Below are positions 8,365 through 19,218 of a stretch of DNA of 64,000 nt, piece after piece. How positions within the stretch are numbered: position 1 is the stretch's first letter; every line of letters starts with the position of its first letter. The DNA comes from Sternotherus odoratus (Eukaryota; Chordata; Testudines; Kinosternidae). Under the pieces are notes generated by a model, which worked only from the letters and a program-made list of their open reading frames with translations, did no database searches and was not told the origin of the DNA. Both the position numbers and the translations under genes were made by a program. The DNA is taken from the NCBI GenBank assembly GCA_032164245.1, contig JAVMKO010000004.1, positions 29,923,626-29,987,625 on the forward strand. The letters run 5' to 3'.

Positions 8365-10728
8365 TCAAAAATTTGGTCTGCCGTTTGAGGGCTGTCGAGA
8401 TCCCGGCTGTTGCTGTCCGTTACGGGAGGAGGATCTGGGACGACCCCTGTTCACTCCTCTACCACCCCTCCTGGGTTGATCACGCCTTGGCCCCTGTTGG
8501 AAAGGACGGATTGGAGGGGCTGGAGGAGGTCTAAACGGTCTCCTGACAGTCTGGGGTGTGTGTAGGCCTAGAGACCTGAGCATGGCCCTAGAGTCCTTCA
8601 TCGAATGAAGCTTCTTATCCGTGTCCTCAGAGAATAACCCTTGCTTGTCAAAGGGAAGGTCTTGAATGGATGCCTGGACCGGTGGTGGGATTCCTGACAC
8701 CTGTAGCCAGGCCCCCCTTCTCATAACTATGGCAGTCGCCATTGTTCTGGATGCTGAGTCGGCTGCATCGAGGGCGGCCTGTAGTGCAGCCCTAGAAACC
8801 ACCTTGCCCTCCTCCACAATAGCCGTGAATTCGGGAGTGGAGTCCTTAGTTACCTGCCCCTGGAATTTATTCAACGCTGCCCACGAATTGAACGCGTAGC
8901 GTCCTAATGCCGCTTGTTGGTTTGCAATACGTAATTGTAATGCGGCTGAAGAGTACACTTTTCTGCCATATAGGTCCAGTTTTTTTGCATCATGCGATTT
9001 GGGAGTGGGGCCTGGTTGACCTTGGCGCTCCCTTTGATTCACGGCGTCAGCCACCAAAGATCCCGGTGCTGGGTGGGTGAAAAGATGTTCATAACCCGTT
9101 CGGGGTGCAAAATATCGTCTCTCCACCCCTCTCGCAGTTGGTGGAATTGAGGCTGGGGTTTGCCACAAAGCATTAGAGGTAGATTGTATTTTCTTAATAA
9201 ATGGTAGGGCAATCTTAGGTGGGCCATCAGATGAAAGTATGTCCACCGTCGGATCCTCCTCCTCTGTCACTTCCTCAGCAGGGAGATTCAAATTGTGGGC
9301 AATTCTCCGCAGGAGGTCTTGGTGGCCTTTGATGTCCATTGGTGGTAAACCAGAGGTGGACGATCCCGCCACCGCCTCATCTGGAGAGGAGGAGGAAGAA
9401 GAGAGAAACTGTGGTTCGCCCTGTGTTGGGTCCTCTAAAGTAGGCTGCGCGGCCGCCCTATCCGCAGAGTGGGTAGACTGGTGGCTGCCCAGACCCGAAG
9501 GTCCCGGCATAGGGTCATCATCGGGTTCCTCCGAGGGGGGTCTGGTAATTGTGGCCGACACCGGGCCACGCGGCACCGAGGGCAAGGAGGCAGTGACGGA
9601 TGGTGGGCCCTGCACCTGTTGGAATGTCCACGGTGCCCAGACAGGCCATTGCGCCGGTCCCTGAGGGTACTGCGGCCATGGTGCCGCCTGGGACTCACTA
9701 CGGTGCCGGGATCCGTGCCGAGAGTGGTGGCGCCTTGCCGAATGATAATGGCTCCTATGTGAGTGCCGGGAGCCTGCGTCGGAGCGGTGGGTGCGGCCAG
9801 AGCGTGCGGAGCCCACATCGGAATCAGAAGACTGTTCGGATGCAGACCACGGGGGTGCCGTTCCTTCCGGTGCCATGGTTGGATGTATCAACATTGGCTT
9901 TCCTGGAAACGCTCTCGGTGCCGGCTGGCGCACATAAGTCTCTGCTGCAGCCTGTAGTGATGGTGCCGCGGGGTCCCTTCTCGGTGCTGTAGCCGGTACC
10001 GAGGTAGTGACCGGTGCCGAGTGAGTTGCCATCGGAGGGATAATCGGTGGTAGCGGTGCCGGGACCACAAACGGTGCCGCCGTTGGTATGGGCCCTTGAG
10101 GCAACACCGGTGCCGGTGGAATGATCGGTACCGGAGTGGGGTCCCCCGCCATTTCGATCAGCTCCCTGGCTGCATCGAAGGCGTCCGGGGTCGATGGCAT
10201 CGCCAAGTCTTGAATCATCTCGGGCGGGGCTACCTCGTCCCTTGACGTAGGAGCGCGCACCGAGGCAATTTGCAGAGGCACTTGACGGGACTCACTCAGG
10301 TGACCCGAAGTCTGCCTGTGAGAAGAGGATTTCCCCTTAGCCTTCTTGGATGGGGACCGACCTCTTTGCTTCTTAGCCGGCACCGGAGATTGAGATCGGT
10401 GCCGACGCGGGCTCACAGAGCGGTGCGGTGAGCGGTGCCGGTGAGCCTTATCCTTCTTCGGTGCCGCCGGGTCTCGCACCGAGGCCGGAGCACTTCTGAC
10501 CGAAGTGGATGGGAGATCTCCCTGAGGCTGAAGCGCTGACTCCATCAGGATAAGCTTCAGTCTCGACTCCCTTTCCTTCTTTGTCCTGGGCTTAAATCCC
10601 TTGCAGATAGCGCAACGCTCCGACAGATGACTCTCCCCGAGGCACTTCAGACACTCAGTATGAGGGTCACTGTTGGGCATAGGCTTCCCGCAGCGCACGC
10701 AGGTCTTAAACCCCGGCGCCCCAGGCAT
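8365..10728 (-). CDS. DIRS gag-like protein (ORF1, 787 aa)
   Basis: This is the first open frame of the DIRS element on the minus strand. The N-terminus has a Cys/His cluster (C10, C13, C26, C29, H34, C39, C42) that looks like a zinc-binding fold. Basic Ser/Arg-rich stretches follow at about residues 90-140 and 300-345, then long Pro/Ala-rich regions. The C-terminal 50 residues are rich in Arg, Gly and Gln (RRGGRGVNRGRPR), as expected for a nucleic-acid-binding tail. By position and composition it matches the structural protein of vertebrate DIRS elements, thought to package the RNA. The stop at 8365 lies just upstream of the next frame (Met at 8309). The frame is open throughout, so the copy looks intact. 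The residue-level function is inference from family layout. Confidence 0.85.
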   Translation of the reverse strand: MPGAPGFKTCVRCGKPMPNSDPHTECLKCLGESHLSERCAICKGFKPRTKKERESRLKLILMESALQPQGDLPSTSVRSAPASVRDPAAPKKDKAHRHRSPHRSVSPRRHRSQSPVPAKKQRGRSPSKKAKGKSSSHRQTSGHLSESRQVPLQIASVRAPTSRDEVAPPEMIQDLAMPSTPDAFDAARELIEMAGDPTPVPIIPPAPVLPQGPIPTAAPFVVPAPLPPIIPPMATHSAPVTTSVPATAPRRDPAAPSLQAAAETYVRQPAPRAFPGKPMLIHPTMAPEGTAPPWSASEQSSDSDVGSARSGRTHRSDAGSRHSHRSHYHSARRHHSRHGSRHRSESQAAPWPQYPQGPAQWPVWAPWTFQQVQGPPSVTASLPSVPRGPVSATITRPPSEEPDDDPMPGPSGLGSHQSTHSADRAAAQPTLEDPTQGEPQFLSSSSSSPDEAVAGSSTSGLPPMDIKGHQDLLRRIAHNLNLPAEEVTEEEDPTVDILSSDGPPKIALPFIKKIQSTSNALWQTPASIPPTARGVERRYFAPRTGYEHLFTHPAPGSLVADAVNQRERQGQPGPTPKSHDAKKLDLYGRKVYSSAALQLRIANQQAALGRYAFNSWAALNKFQGQVTKDSTPEFTAIVEEGKVVSRAALQAALDAADSASRTMATAIVMRRGAWLQVSGIPPPVQASIQDLPFDKQGLFSEDTDKKLHSMKDSRAMLRSLGLHTPQTVRRPFRPPPAPPIRPFQQGPRRDQPRRGGRGVNRGRPRSSSRNGQQQPGSRQPSNGRPNF

Positions 10729-10883
10729 AACACGATAACGACTATGTAAACTACTTCTATTCTAATGGAACAGTAGAACTAACACTTATCAACTATCTAT
10801 AAACACTAACTAAGAACAACTATGGACTGAGATACCGCTAGTACACACGAGGTAGAGGGATTCCAGCTAACCGTCATGGGCGG

Positions 10884-11064
10884 GAAGAAGGAACTGAGCG
10901 GGGGAGGGTCGGCAGGGGCATATATACATCGCCATAAGGGCGCCACTCCAGGGGTCGCCCCTGCCGACCCTACGGGTACCGCTGGGGGAAAACTTTCCGG
11001 AACCGTGCATGCGCGGTGCGCACACACTTGTGGGAATGGACATGAGCAAGCACTCGAAGAAGAA
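10884..11064 (-). repeat. DIRS left (5') inverted terminal repeat
   Basis: Read on the minus strand from 11064, it begins TTCTTCTTCGAGTGCTTGCT and continues into the same GC-rich core as 5073-5236, in inverted orientation (GTGTGTGCGCACCGCGCATG). It lies upstream of the gag frame, so it is expected to hold the element promoter. The outermost 20 bp differ from the opposite terminus, as is usual for DIRS elements. Confidence 0.88.
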
Positions 11065-12955
11065 CCTGAATTACAGGAAGGTCAAGCTGTCAGAGTACCA
11101 AAGTCTCACTCTAGAGAGACTTGTGACAGAGACCCTAATTACAGGGTTGTCACGCTGACTAGTGGGGCAGAGCATGGCATAATGCCAGAGGAGCAAGTGG
11201 GCAGAGACCCGGACCCTACTTACAGGGCGGTCACCTTGCTCAGTTTAACAAAGAGCTCAATGCCCCTCCAAGGATCGGGGGAGGTGACTTGCAGCCTGAT
11301 TACAGGGCAGTCACGCACACTAGCCAGCTAACGGAGCAGAGTGTCAAAGGGACACCACGGCACAGACCGGGACCCAGCTTAAAGGGCGGTCACGCTCCTC
11401 ACGGTATTAAAAGGCTCGAGAATCCCATACAGTCTAATAAGATGAGCTGAGGCCTGATTAAAGGGAGGTTACTGTGCCCAGAGCTCCTTTCCTTTTCCTA
11501 CATCTTCGTTTCTTCTCTCTGTGTGGCATTCCTGACGCTTCCCTCTTGTCCACTTGTGCTTCAAGATGCCTGAAAAGGGCGAGGGCGCACAAGGCGTGTG
11601 TAAGTGAGAACCCCTTTCGACAACTCCACGTCGCCGACTCAAACTCAGTGTGAACTACCCATATAGTGTTTTGTGCCGGATGTGCACAACCCCTGGATTT
11701 TTAGGTCCAAGACAGTTCTATGTGGTCTTCAGAAACTTCCACAAGGACATCCCCCTCCTCCCAAGCCGCACTGGGTGAGAAAAGTACTGAACCCATCCTC
11801 CTCGAAAGCCACAATCTTCAGATTTCCCCTTGACAACTATTACACCAGGCAGTCTCCATACAAAATCCAAAGGAATGAAATAATGAAGGGCAGAAAGGAA
11901 TTCATTGACAATAATTTCTAAATCAATGTGGCCAGGTGTACTGCCTGGACTGACTTGGTCCAGAAGCACCACAGGACAACCCTTTTTGGAACTTACCAGC
12001 AACAGCATCTCCGGTCTCCAAAAGTACAGGAAGTGAGTAGATGGCAGGAGACTTGGCTGCAGAATTCCAGGCAAGTTGGGACCGCCGATCGAAGGGACAG
12101 AACTCTGGACACAGTCTCATGGGGGCACCATAAATAGTAGCTGATGAGACCTGAACCCTGTTTACAGGGTGCTCATTCAGGGCAGCTGGCTGCTCATGGC
12201 CTAGTGCCAAGAGACTAGAGGACAAAGACCTGATCCCCGATTACAGGGCGGTCGCTCGCAGCACAAGGCCAAGAGACCCTAACGGCCTCGGAGACGCAAA
12301 CCCCGGTTACAGGGAGGTCAAGCTGCCCATCTTACTGAAATGACGCTAATCCCCCAGATTTCAAAAGCCAGATGCAACCTCTATACCCCGATTACAGGGT
12401 GGTCGCTGGCCGTAGCCAAATAGCAGGGACCATAACCTGAATTACAGGAAGGTCAAGCTGTCAAAGTACCAAAGTCCCACTCCAGAGGGACGTGTGACAT
12501 GTACCCTGATTACAGGGTTGTCACGCTGACTAGTGGGGCAGAGCATGGCGTGAAGCCAAATGAGCAAGAGGGCAGAGACCTGGACCCTAATTACAGGGCG
12601 GTCACCTTGCTCAGTTTAATAAAGAGCTCAATGCCCCTCCAAAGACAGGGGGAGGTGACTTGCACCCTGATTACAGGGCAGTCACGCACACTAGCCAGCT
12701 AACGGAGACCCAAAGGGCCTTGGAGACACAAACCCTGGTGCCAGGGAGGTCAAGATGCCCATCTTACTGAAAGGAGGTTAATCCCCCAGATTTCAAAAGC
12801 CAGATGCAACCTGTACCCTGATTACAGGGTGGTCGCTGGCAGTAGCCACATAGCAGAGACCATAACCTGAATTACAGGGAGGTCAAGCTGTCAAAGTACC
12901 AAAGAGATCGATATGTCCCATTTTAGAGAGACTTGTGACATGTATCCTATTTACC
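11065..12955. repeat. Right part of tandem unit 3 and unit 4 of the 1801-bp array
   Basis: The array resumes at 11065 with CCTGAATTACAGGAAGG exactly where unit 3 was interrupted. Unit 4 starts at 11442 and follows the consensus closely to about 12903. After that, similarity continues weakly to about 12955 (GAGAGACTTGTGACATGTAT) and is then lost. Substitutions increase towards this edge, for example GGAGACACAAACC at 12722, as expected at the border of a homogenised array. Confidence 0.93.
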
Positions 12956-13650
12956 GTTTTCTAATTAGGATATAATTTTTAAAGGAGAAGTGGAGAGATA
13001 CTTTCCTATGCACTAGAAGGATATCTGGGCCTTTTCTCTTCCCTTCTGTCGGGAGGAGGATGATAAATACATTAATATCCTTTCAGCTGTTTTTCCAATT
13101 CTGAGGAGAGTAAATAAAAAGTGCTGCAGTGATTTAACTTAAGGAACTCAAAATAAATAAATAAATAAATAAATAAATACGGCAATTCACACTCATTTGT
13201 ATCACATGCTCTCACATACACATACATACAAATAAAGGGGTAGTTCTCAGAACAGAAAGAGAGCTCATTGGAACAGGTCACTTGACCCGCAGTGTTAAAC
13301 TTGACCAATCTTCCTCCGCTCTAGAAAGAAAGTGAAAAGGCATAAGACCCTGCCTACAGGGCGGCCACTCTGTTAAGGAAATTAAAAGGCTCAATATCCC
13401 CACACAGTATAATTAGATGACTGGAGGCCTGATTAAAAACAGGTTTCTGTGCCCAGAGTCATTTCCTGTTGCCTCCATCTTCAGTGACTTGTCTTCTTTC
13501 TACCCCTTTGCTTGACATTCCTGAACTTTTCTTCCTGTCCATTTGTGCTTCAAGTTGCTTGAAACAGAGAGAGGGAGCACAGAGGCATGTGTTAGTTAGA
13601 TGTACTTACAACAACTCCACATTGCTCAGATGAGGATTTTCCCCCCTTGA
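12956..13650. repeat. Unique stretch and decayed array flank
   Basis: 12956-13340 is AT-rich and shows no gene; it contains a short AAAT microsatellite at 13149-13179. From about 13340 to 13650 the sequence is a diverged relative of the 1801-bp unit start. It has CTACAGGGCGGCCACTC, AATTAAAAGGCTCAATATCC, then GGCCTGATTAAAA, TGTGCCCAGAG and TTGTGCTTCAAG in the same order as in the array. It is probably an old copy that escaped homogenisation. Confidence 0.75.
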
Positions 13651-13654
13651 GTGA

Positions 13655-16291
13655 GAAAAGTACCAAATCTTTTGCGTTGAGCGTCTCCTCCTGCATCACC
13701 TGATCCATTCCCACCCAGGCTCTGACCCACCTCTTCAGAGTCACCTCAGCTTTTCCAGCCCAGGCTCTGACACGCCCCCCCCCCCCCCCCGTTTCAGAGT
13801 TACCTCAGTGTAGTGTTTCCCTCCCAGGCTCTGATATCCCCCTATAGAGTCACTTCAACTTTTCCTGCCCAAGTGCTGGACTCCTCCTCCTCTGCCACCT
13901 CAGACTTTCCCTCAGGGGCCAGGCTCCTCCTCTGGTGTTATCCAGGCTCCTTCAGAGTCACCTAAGCCTTTCGCTCACAGGTTCCAACCCCCTCCACCAC
14001 ACGCACACTTGAGTCACCTCAGCTTTTCAAAACTAGTCTCCACCCCACCCTTCCTTCAGAGTCACCTTAGCTATTCCTGCCCCTTCTGAGCTCCTCCTTT
14101 AGCATCACCTCAGGCTTTCCCAGCCATGAGTCTGACATCCCTCCCTTTCAGAGTAAGCTCAGCTTTTCCTACCCGGCTCCAACCCCTCCCCCATCCCCTG
14201 CTTCAGAGTCACCTCAGCCTTTGTCGCCCAGGCTCTGAACCTCTGCCCCCTGCCTCTGGTGCTACCCAGGTTCCTTAAGAGTCACTTCAGCCTTTCCCGC
14301 CCAGGCCTGTCACCCTCCACTTCAGAGTCACCTCCGCTTTTCCCACCCAGGCCCCAACCCCTGCACAAACACTTCAGAGTCACCTCAGAGTCACCTTTTC
14401 CTGCCCAGTCTCCACCCCACCATTTGCTTCAGAGTCACCTCAGCTATTTTTTCCCCTTCTGAGCCCCTTCCCTGGTGTCACTTCAGACTTTCCCTCCGAG
14501 AAGCCGAGCTCCTCCTCTGGCATCACCTCAGCCTTTCCCGCCCAGAGTCTGACTCCCACCCCGTCAGAGTCACCTCAGCATTTCCCGCCCAGTCTCCACC
14601 CTGCCCCTTCCTTCAGAGTCACCTCAGCTATTCCTGCCCCTTCTGAGCCCCTCCTCTGGCGTCACCTCAGGCTTTCCCGCTCAGATGCCAAGCTCCTCCT
14701 CTGGCGTCACCTCAGCCTTTCCCGCTCAGATGCCAAGCTCCTCCTCTGGCGTCACCTCAGCCTTTCCCGCTCAGAGTCTGAACTCCGCCTCCTTCAGCAT
14801 CACCTCAGCTTTTCCCACCCAGGCTCCGGTCCCCCCTCCCCACTTCAGAGTCACCTCAGCTATTCCTGCCCCTTCTGAGCTCCTCCTCTGGTGTCACCTC
14901 AGGCTTTCCCGCCCAGAGTCTGCACTCCGCCTCCTTCAGAGTCACCTTGGCCTTTGCCACCCAAGCTCTGACCCACCCCACTTCAGCATCACCTCAGCTT
15001 CTCCTGCCCAGTCTCCGATCTCCCTCCCCCCCCCCGACACACACTTCAGAGTCACCTCACCATTTCCCACCCAGACTCTGGCATCCCCTATAGAGTCACC
15101 TCAACTTTTCCTGCCCAAGTGCCGGACTCCTCCTCCTCTGCCACCTCAGACTTTCCCTCTCAGGGGCCAGAGTCCTCCTCTGGTGTTACCCAGGCTCCTT
15201 CAGAGTCACCTAAGCCTTTCGCTCACAGGCTCCAACACCCCCCCCACACACACACACTTCAGAGTCACCTAAGCGTTTCGCTCACAGGCTCCAACACCCC
15301 CTCCCCCACACACACTTTTGAGTCACCTAAGCGTTTCGCTCACAGGCTCCAACCCCCCCCCCCCACACACACACTTCAGAGTCACCTCAGCATTTCCCGC
15401 CCAGTCTCCACCCTGCCCCTTACTTCAGTCACCTCAGCTATTCCTGCCCCTTCTGAGCTCCTCCTCTGGCGTCACCTCAGCCTTTCCCGGCTATAAGTCT
15501 GAAATCCTTCCCCTTCAGGGTAAGCTCAGCTTTTCCTGCCCAGGCTCCGACCCCCCGCTCCATCCCCCGCTTCAGTGTCACCTCAGCCTTTGCCACCTAG
15601 GTCTGACATCCCCCACTTCAGTCACCTCCGCTTTTCCCACCCAGGTCCCAACCCCTGCACACACACTTCAGAGTTACCTCAGAGTCACCTTTTCCTGCTC
15701 AGTCTCCACCCCACCCCTCACTTCAGTGTCACCTCAGCTATTCCTGCCCCTTCTGAGCCCCTCCCCTGGTGTCACCTCAGACTTTCCCCCCGACCTCCCG
15801 AAGCCGAGTTCCTCCTCTGGCATCACCTCAGCCTTTCCTGCCCAGAGTCTGACCCCCCTTCAGAGTAGCCTCAGCTTTCCCACTCAGTCTCCAATGTCTA
15901 CCCCTCGCTTCAGTCACCTCAACTAGTCCTGCCCAGTTTCTGAACCCCTCGCCTGGTGTCACCTCAGGCTTTCCCACACAGATGCTGAGCTCCTGCTCTG
16001 GTCACCTCAGCCTTTCCTGCACAGAGTCTGACCCCCATTCCTTCAGAGTCACCTGAGTGTTTTCTGCCCAGTCTCCACCCCTGCCCCTTGCTTCAGAGTC
16101 ACCTCAGCTATTCCAGCCCAGTTTCTGAGCCCCTCCCCTGCATCACCTCAGCCTTTCCCGCCCAGATCCTGAGCTCTTCCTCTGGGGTCACCTCAGCCTT
16201 TCCTGCCCAGGTGCCAAGCTCCTCCTCTGGCATCACCTCAGGCTTTCCCACCCAGTTGCCGAGCCCATTCCTCTGGTGTCATATCATGGAG
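13655..16291. repeat. Pyrimidine-rich minisatellite, about 50-60 bp degenerate unit
   Basis: A degenerate unit built around TTCAGAGTCACCTCAGC, then TTTCCCGCCCAG and a variable CTCTGACCCCTCC-like tail recurs dozens of times, always in the same orientation. Some neighbouring units are nearly identical, such as the GCTCCTCCTCTGGCGTCACC copies near 14690-14770. The unit is short of stop codons on the plus strand, so long Ser/Pro/Thr-rich open frames arise by chance. C-runs (13776-13792, 15350-15365) and CA tracts are scattered in it. No gene is supported. Confidence 0.9.
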
Positions 16292-16533
16292 TGTAGGAGA
16301 TCCGCTCTTCCCCCACGTCCACAAACAGGCAGGAGACTCTTCTGTGACTCATCAGTGCTCTTTATTCACAGTGCAGCCCAGTGCAAACCCCACCACCTAT
16401 GTACAGCTCTAACTATGGTGGCTCAGTACTTTGCTCAGGGAGACAGACCACAGCCCAGGGATACAACTCCCTTCCTGGCTCACAGGGATTCCAAGTCTCA
16501 GTACTCCTCCCTATTCTGTCTTCCTAGCTTGCT

Positions 16534-16580
<47 letters not shown>

Positions 16581-16775
16581 CTCCCTCCCCCCCGGGCTTC
16601 CTCCCTGGCAGGCTTTTATCCCCTGAGGAGGCTGCCAGGTGGGACCCATTAAGCCCTCTGCAGCTCAGGGCTACACCCAGGTGGCTAATTAGCCTTCCCC
16701 CTCAGGGAAGGCTCCCAGAGGCTTTTTTTCCCCCTTAAAGGGGCGGCAGGGCTGGGTCAGGCCCACCCTGCCACA
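16292..16775 (-). mobile_element. Solo LTR, minus strand
   Basis: Read on the minus strand the segment starts TGTGGCAGGGTGGGCCTGAC and ends CTCCTACA, so it has TG...CA ends. Inside it has a TATA-like GGATAAAAGCC (about 16610-16620) and later GTGAATAAAGAGC (about 16368-16380), in the order promoter then polyadenylation signal expected of an LTR. A TTTC-type microsatellite interrupts it. No internal retroviral coding sequence is attached, so it is a solo LTR. I cannot see a clear target duplication, so the borders are approximate. Confidence 0.62.
16532..16581. repeat. (TTTC)n microsatellite
   Basis: About twelve perfect copies of a TTTC tetranucleotide, followed by a CT-rich tail. It lies within the minus-strand solo LTR. 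Confidence 0.97.
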
Positions 16776-16776
16776 A

Positions 16777-16885
16777 GAATCATAGAATATTATGGTTGGA
16801 AGGGACCTCTGGAGGTCATTTAGTCCAATCCCCTGCTCAAAGAGGACCAATCCGCAAGTAAATCCCCAACTAAATCATCCCATCC
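16777..16885 (-). mobile_element. CR1 LINE 3' end, minus strand
   Basis: The plus strand reads AATCATAGAATATTATGGTT, then GGAAGGGACCTCTGGAGGTC and CCAATCCCCTGCTCAAAG. This is the classic reverse complement of the amniote CR1 3' terminus, which ends in ATTCTATGATT repeats. Only the last ~110 bp are present, a typical 5'-truncated copy. Confidence 0.9.
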
Positions 16886-18358
16886 CATTCAGCACTTCCC
16901 TCTACCTCATTTGATCTACCTCAGACCTTTCCCGCCTCAGTCCACGCCCCAAAAACCAACTTGTGCCACCTCATCTCTTTGTCTAGCCTGCTGCCTCAAA
17001 TCACATTCATCATCCCCTTGTGCAATGTCAACCTTTCCCTCCTGAACTTGAACCCTTCCTTGTGCCCTGACCTCTCCATGCCTGGCTGGAGCCCCACCCT
17101 CTGGTGCCCAGTCCCCACCTTCTCTTCCAGTTACCTCAGCGCTTCCTGCCTCAAGCCAAACCCTTCCCCCTGCTCGTGCCCCTTCTGTAGGTTTGCCCCC
17201 AGCCGCCTCCTACCCTCTCAGTATCACCCCTTCCTGCTCTGCAGCAACCTCAGTGCCTTCTGCCTGCCCCGTTGCAGTCTCCCACCCAACCCACATTCCG
17301 TCTACTGCCGTCTCAGACTTCCCGCCAGAGCCAGCTACTTCCCACCATCTCATCGTGGCACTCCAGCCTCACCTTTGCCTCTCCTGCCACTTCACAACCA
17401 CTCCTCTTTCTTAGGCAGCGCCTTAGTCTTAGTGCCAGCACCATTTTCAGCCTCAGCTGCAGTACCTCCCTCTCATGCTGCCATGTGGAAGCCTGGTCTG
17501 AGCCTCCCCCCCCCCCCTTGTTTCATCTGTTCCCAACCAGTCTGATGCTGCGGAGGTAGTGGGGCCTCCTAAAACGTTCTGCTGGCTGTGGGCAGCTCCT
17601 AGTGCAGCTTCTTCCTCTTGAGACCCACCCCCCTTTCCCTGAGGGCCTGGAACAGTGTCAGCATTTCGAAGACCAGGGCTCTGGTCTGGGCACGTGGCCT
17701 TTTGTGCCTAAGTCCCTGCCCCCATCTCGTGCCATCTCAGAGGTTCTCTCAGGCCCACCTCACAGTCAGTGCCTGCCATCCTCTAACCTGAAGTCTTGCC
17801 TCAGTCTCGAACTGACTCAGCCTCTCTCTCACACTGAATGCTCTCCCCCTTGAACCATTTCCCGCCCAGTCTGAGCCCCGCCCCCTGGTGAAGCCCCACG
17901 TGGGCTCCATTCCGCCCTTGTGTCTGTGACTACGTTTTGGGGTCCCAGTGCCGGGGTGGGAGCAGGGCAGCGAGGCACAGTGCTGCTCTCAGAAGTGCAA
18001 GGGACAGATCTCACCTGTTAGGCTAATTCCCATGGCAGCCCCTGGCTTCTTCCTATGGGGTAGGGGGAACCAAGCCATCCCCTGCTGTCCCTTGGTAGTG
18101 CACAGAGCCTGCCTGCACCTGCTTCCTCACCGTGCCATGCCTGGCCCCATCACTGCTGCTCAGGCTCTAGCTTCAAGTCCACCCTGACTTCTCTCATCCC
18201 CAGTAGCGCGAGGCCATCCCAGGCTCTTTGGCAGAGCCCACCACCAGCCCAGGGAGCAGTTGGACCTCTCCCAGCCTTAGGTAATGACTTTCCATTTGCA
18301 CAGCCCGACTTCACTGACAGGAAAAAGAGACCAGGAGATAGTGACGCACATCCTCAAA
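16886..18358. other. Decayed pyrimidine-rich tract, no gene
   Basis: Motifs of the preceding minisatellite persist in degraded form (CCTCAG, TTTCCCGCC, CAGTCTGAGCCCCGCC near 17860), so this may be an old extension of it. Open frames here are low-complexity Ser/Pro/Leu strings without recognisable domains. I see no splice-supported coding exon. Confidence 0.55.
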
Positions 18359-18518
18359 GTCAGAGTTGCAGCAGAGCAAACTCCATCTTGGCCATAAGGG
18401 AGCTAAAGTTGCATACACACACATATGTATGTCCTCCGTAAATACTTATTCCCTGCTGCTATCTACTGGGATTATTATTGCTAAAGATTCACACACACAT
18501 ACAAACCCTATATATTCT

Positions 18519-19218
18519 ACTAGCATAAGTGCCCGGCGCTGCTCGGGTCAGTCGGAGGTGGGGAGATGGCAGACAGCTGACACCCCCTGACCAAAGCCAA
18601 CACCCACACCTCACCCCTCACCCACCCCGACACCTTCCCACCCCCGAAACCCGAAACCCCCACCTCACCCCCCGACCGAATCCGACACCCCCACCTCACT
18701 TACCGTCCCACCAAACCCAACTGGGATCCGTCGCAGGGGAGGAGGGGGCCCAGAGCCGAGGGATTCCGGGGACCTTCGCAGGTGGGGGGGGGGGGGCACA
18801 GGGCTGATGTAGTCCGGGGTTCCGTTGGGGAGGTGGGAGGGGCAGAGAACTGAGGGATCTCCGGGGTTCCGTTGGGGAGGTGGGAGGGGCAGAGAACTGA
18901 GGGATCTCCGGGGTTCCGTTGGAGGAGGGAGGGGTGAGCTGAGCGAGTGAGGTGTCTGTTGGAGGGGGGTATTATGACATCATCACCACCTAACTGCCCA
19001 GTTGATGTGATTGGCCCTGAAAGACTTTCACCCCTGGGGGGCGTCAGAGGTGAGATCCGAAATTTTTTCGACCCTTACCAGCATCTAGACCCCAAGACCC
19101 CTCACTGTACCAAAATTCAAGTCTCTGGCTCAAACGGTGCGGGAGGACTTCGCAGTCATACGTACATACATACATACATACATACACACATACATACACC
19201 ACTTGACTTTTATATATA
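18519..19218. mobile_element. Nested ~700-bp insertion in the left arm of the foldback element
   Basis: Comparing the two arms shows that TATATTCTA joins TTTCTTTAGGG in the right arm. In the left arm about 700 bp lie between them. The insert begins CTAGCATAAGTGCCCGGCGC with a short GC hairpin, has a C-rich and then a G-rich part, and holds two copies of a 46-bp block (GTTCCGTTGGGGAGGTGGGA, from about 18820 and 18866). It ends in a CATA microsatellite (19157-19198) and TTTTATATATATAGA. The ends recall Penelope-like elements, but I could not confirm this. Confidence 0.6.
19157..19198. repeat. (CATA)n microsatellite
   Basis: Tandem CATA copies with minor variants, close to the end of the nested insertion. 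Confidence 0.95.

Larger units (their letters stand above)
5027..11064 (-). mobile_element. DIRS-like tyrosine-recombinase retrotransposon, full length
   Basis: A 6038-bp insertion splits unit 3 of the tandem array; the intact neighbouring units give the exact empty site. On the minus strand it carries a gag-like frame, an RT-RNaseH-methyltransferase frame and a tyrosine recombinase frame. Both ends hold inverted terminal repeats (about 5073-5236 and 10884-11049), and a short internal complementary region (about 5272-5378) matches both element extremes. This is the arrangement of DIRS1-type elements, which integrate by recombination of a circular DNA instead of by an integrase. No target duplication beyond a short A run is seen. 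With all three frames open it could be a young, possibly autonomous copy. DIRS elements are known in turtles, squamates, amphibians and fish. Confidence 0.95.

Noticed and set aside
9239..10070. Plus-strand and other-frame open frames inside the DIRS gag region
   Set aside because: They are shadows of the gag frame, caused by GC-rich codon bias.
1..12955. CRISPR-like reading of the regularly spaced short motif
   Set aside because: The DNA is a vertebrate nuclear sequence, spacing is irregular and the spacers are themselves repeated. It is a higher-order satellite.
14259..16738. Long plus-strand open frames rich in Ser, Pro and Thr
   Set aside because: They are produced by a stop-poor minisatellite unit. 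Several frames are open at once and the repeat is degenerate, so no real protein is supported.
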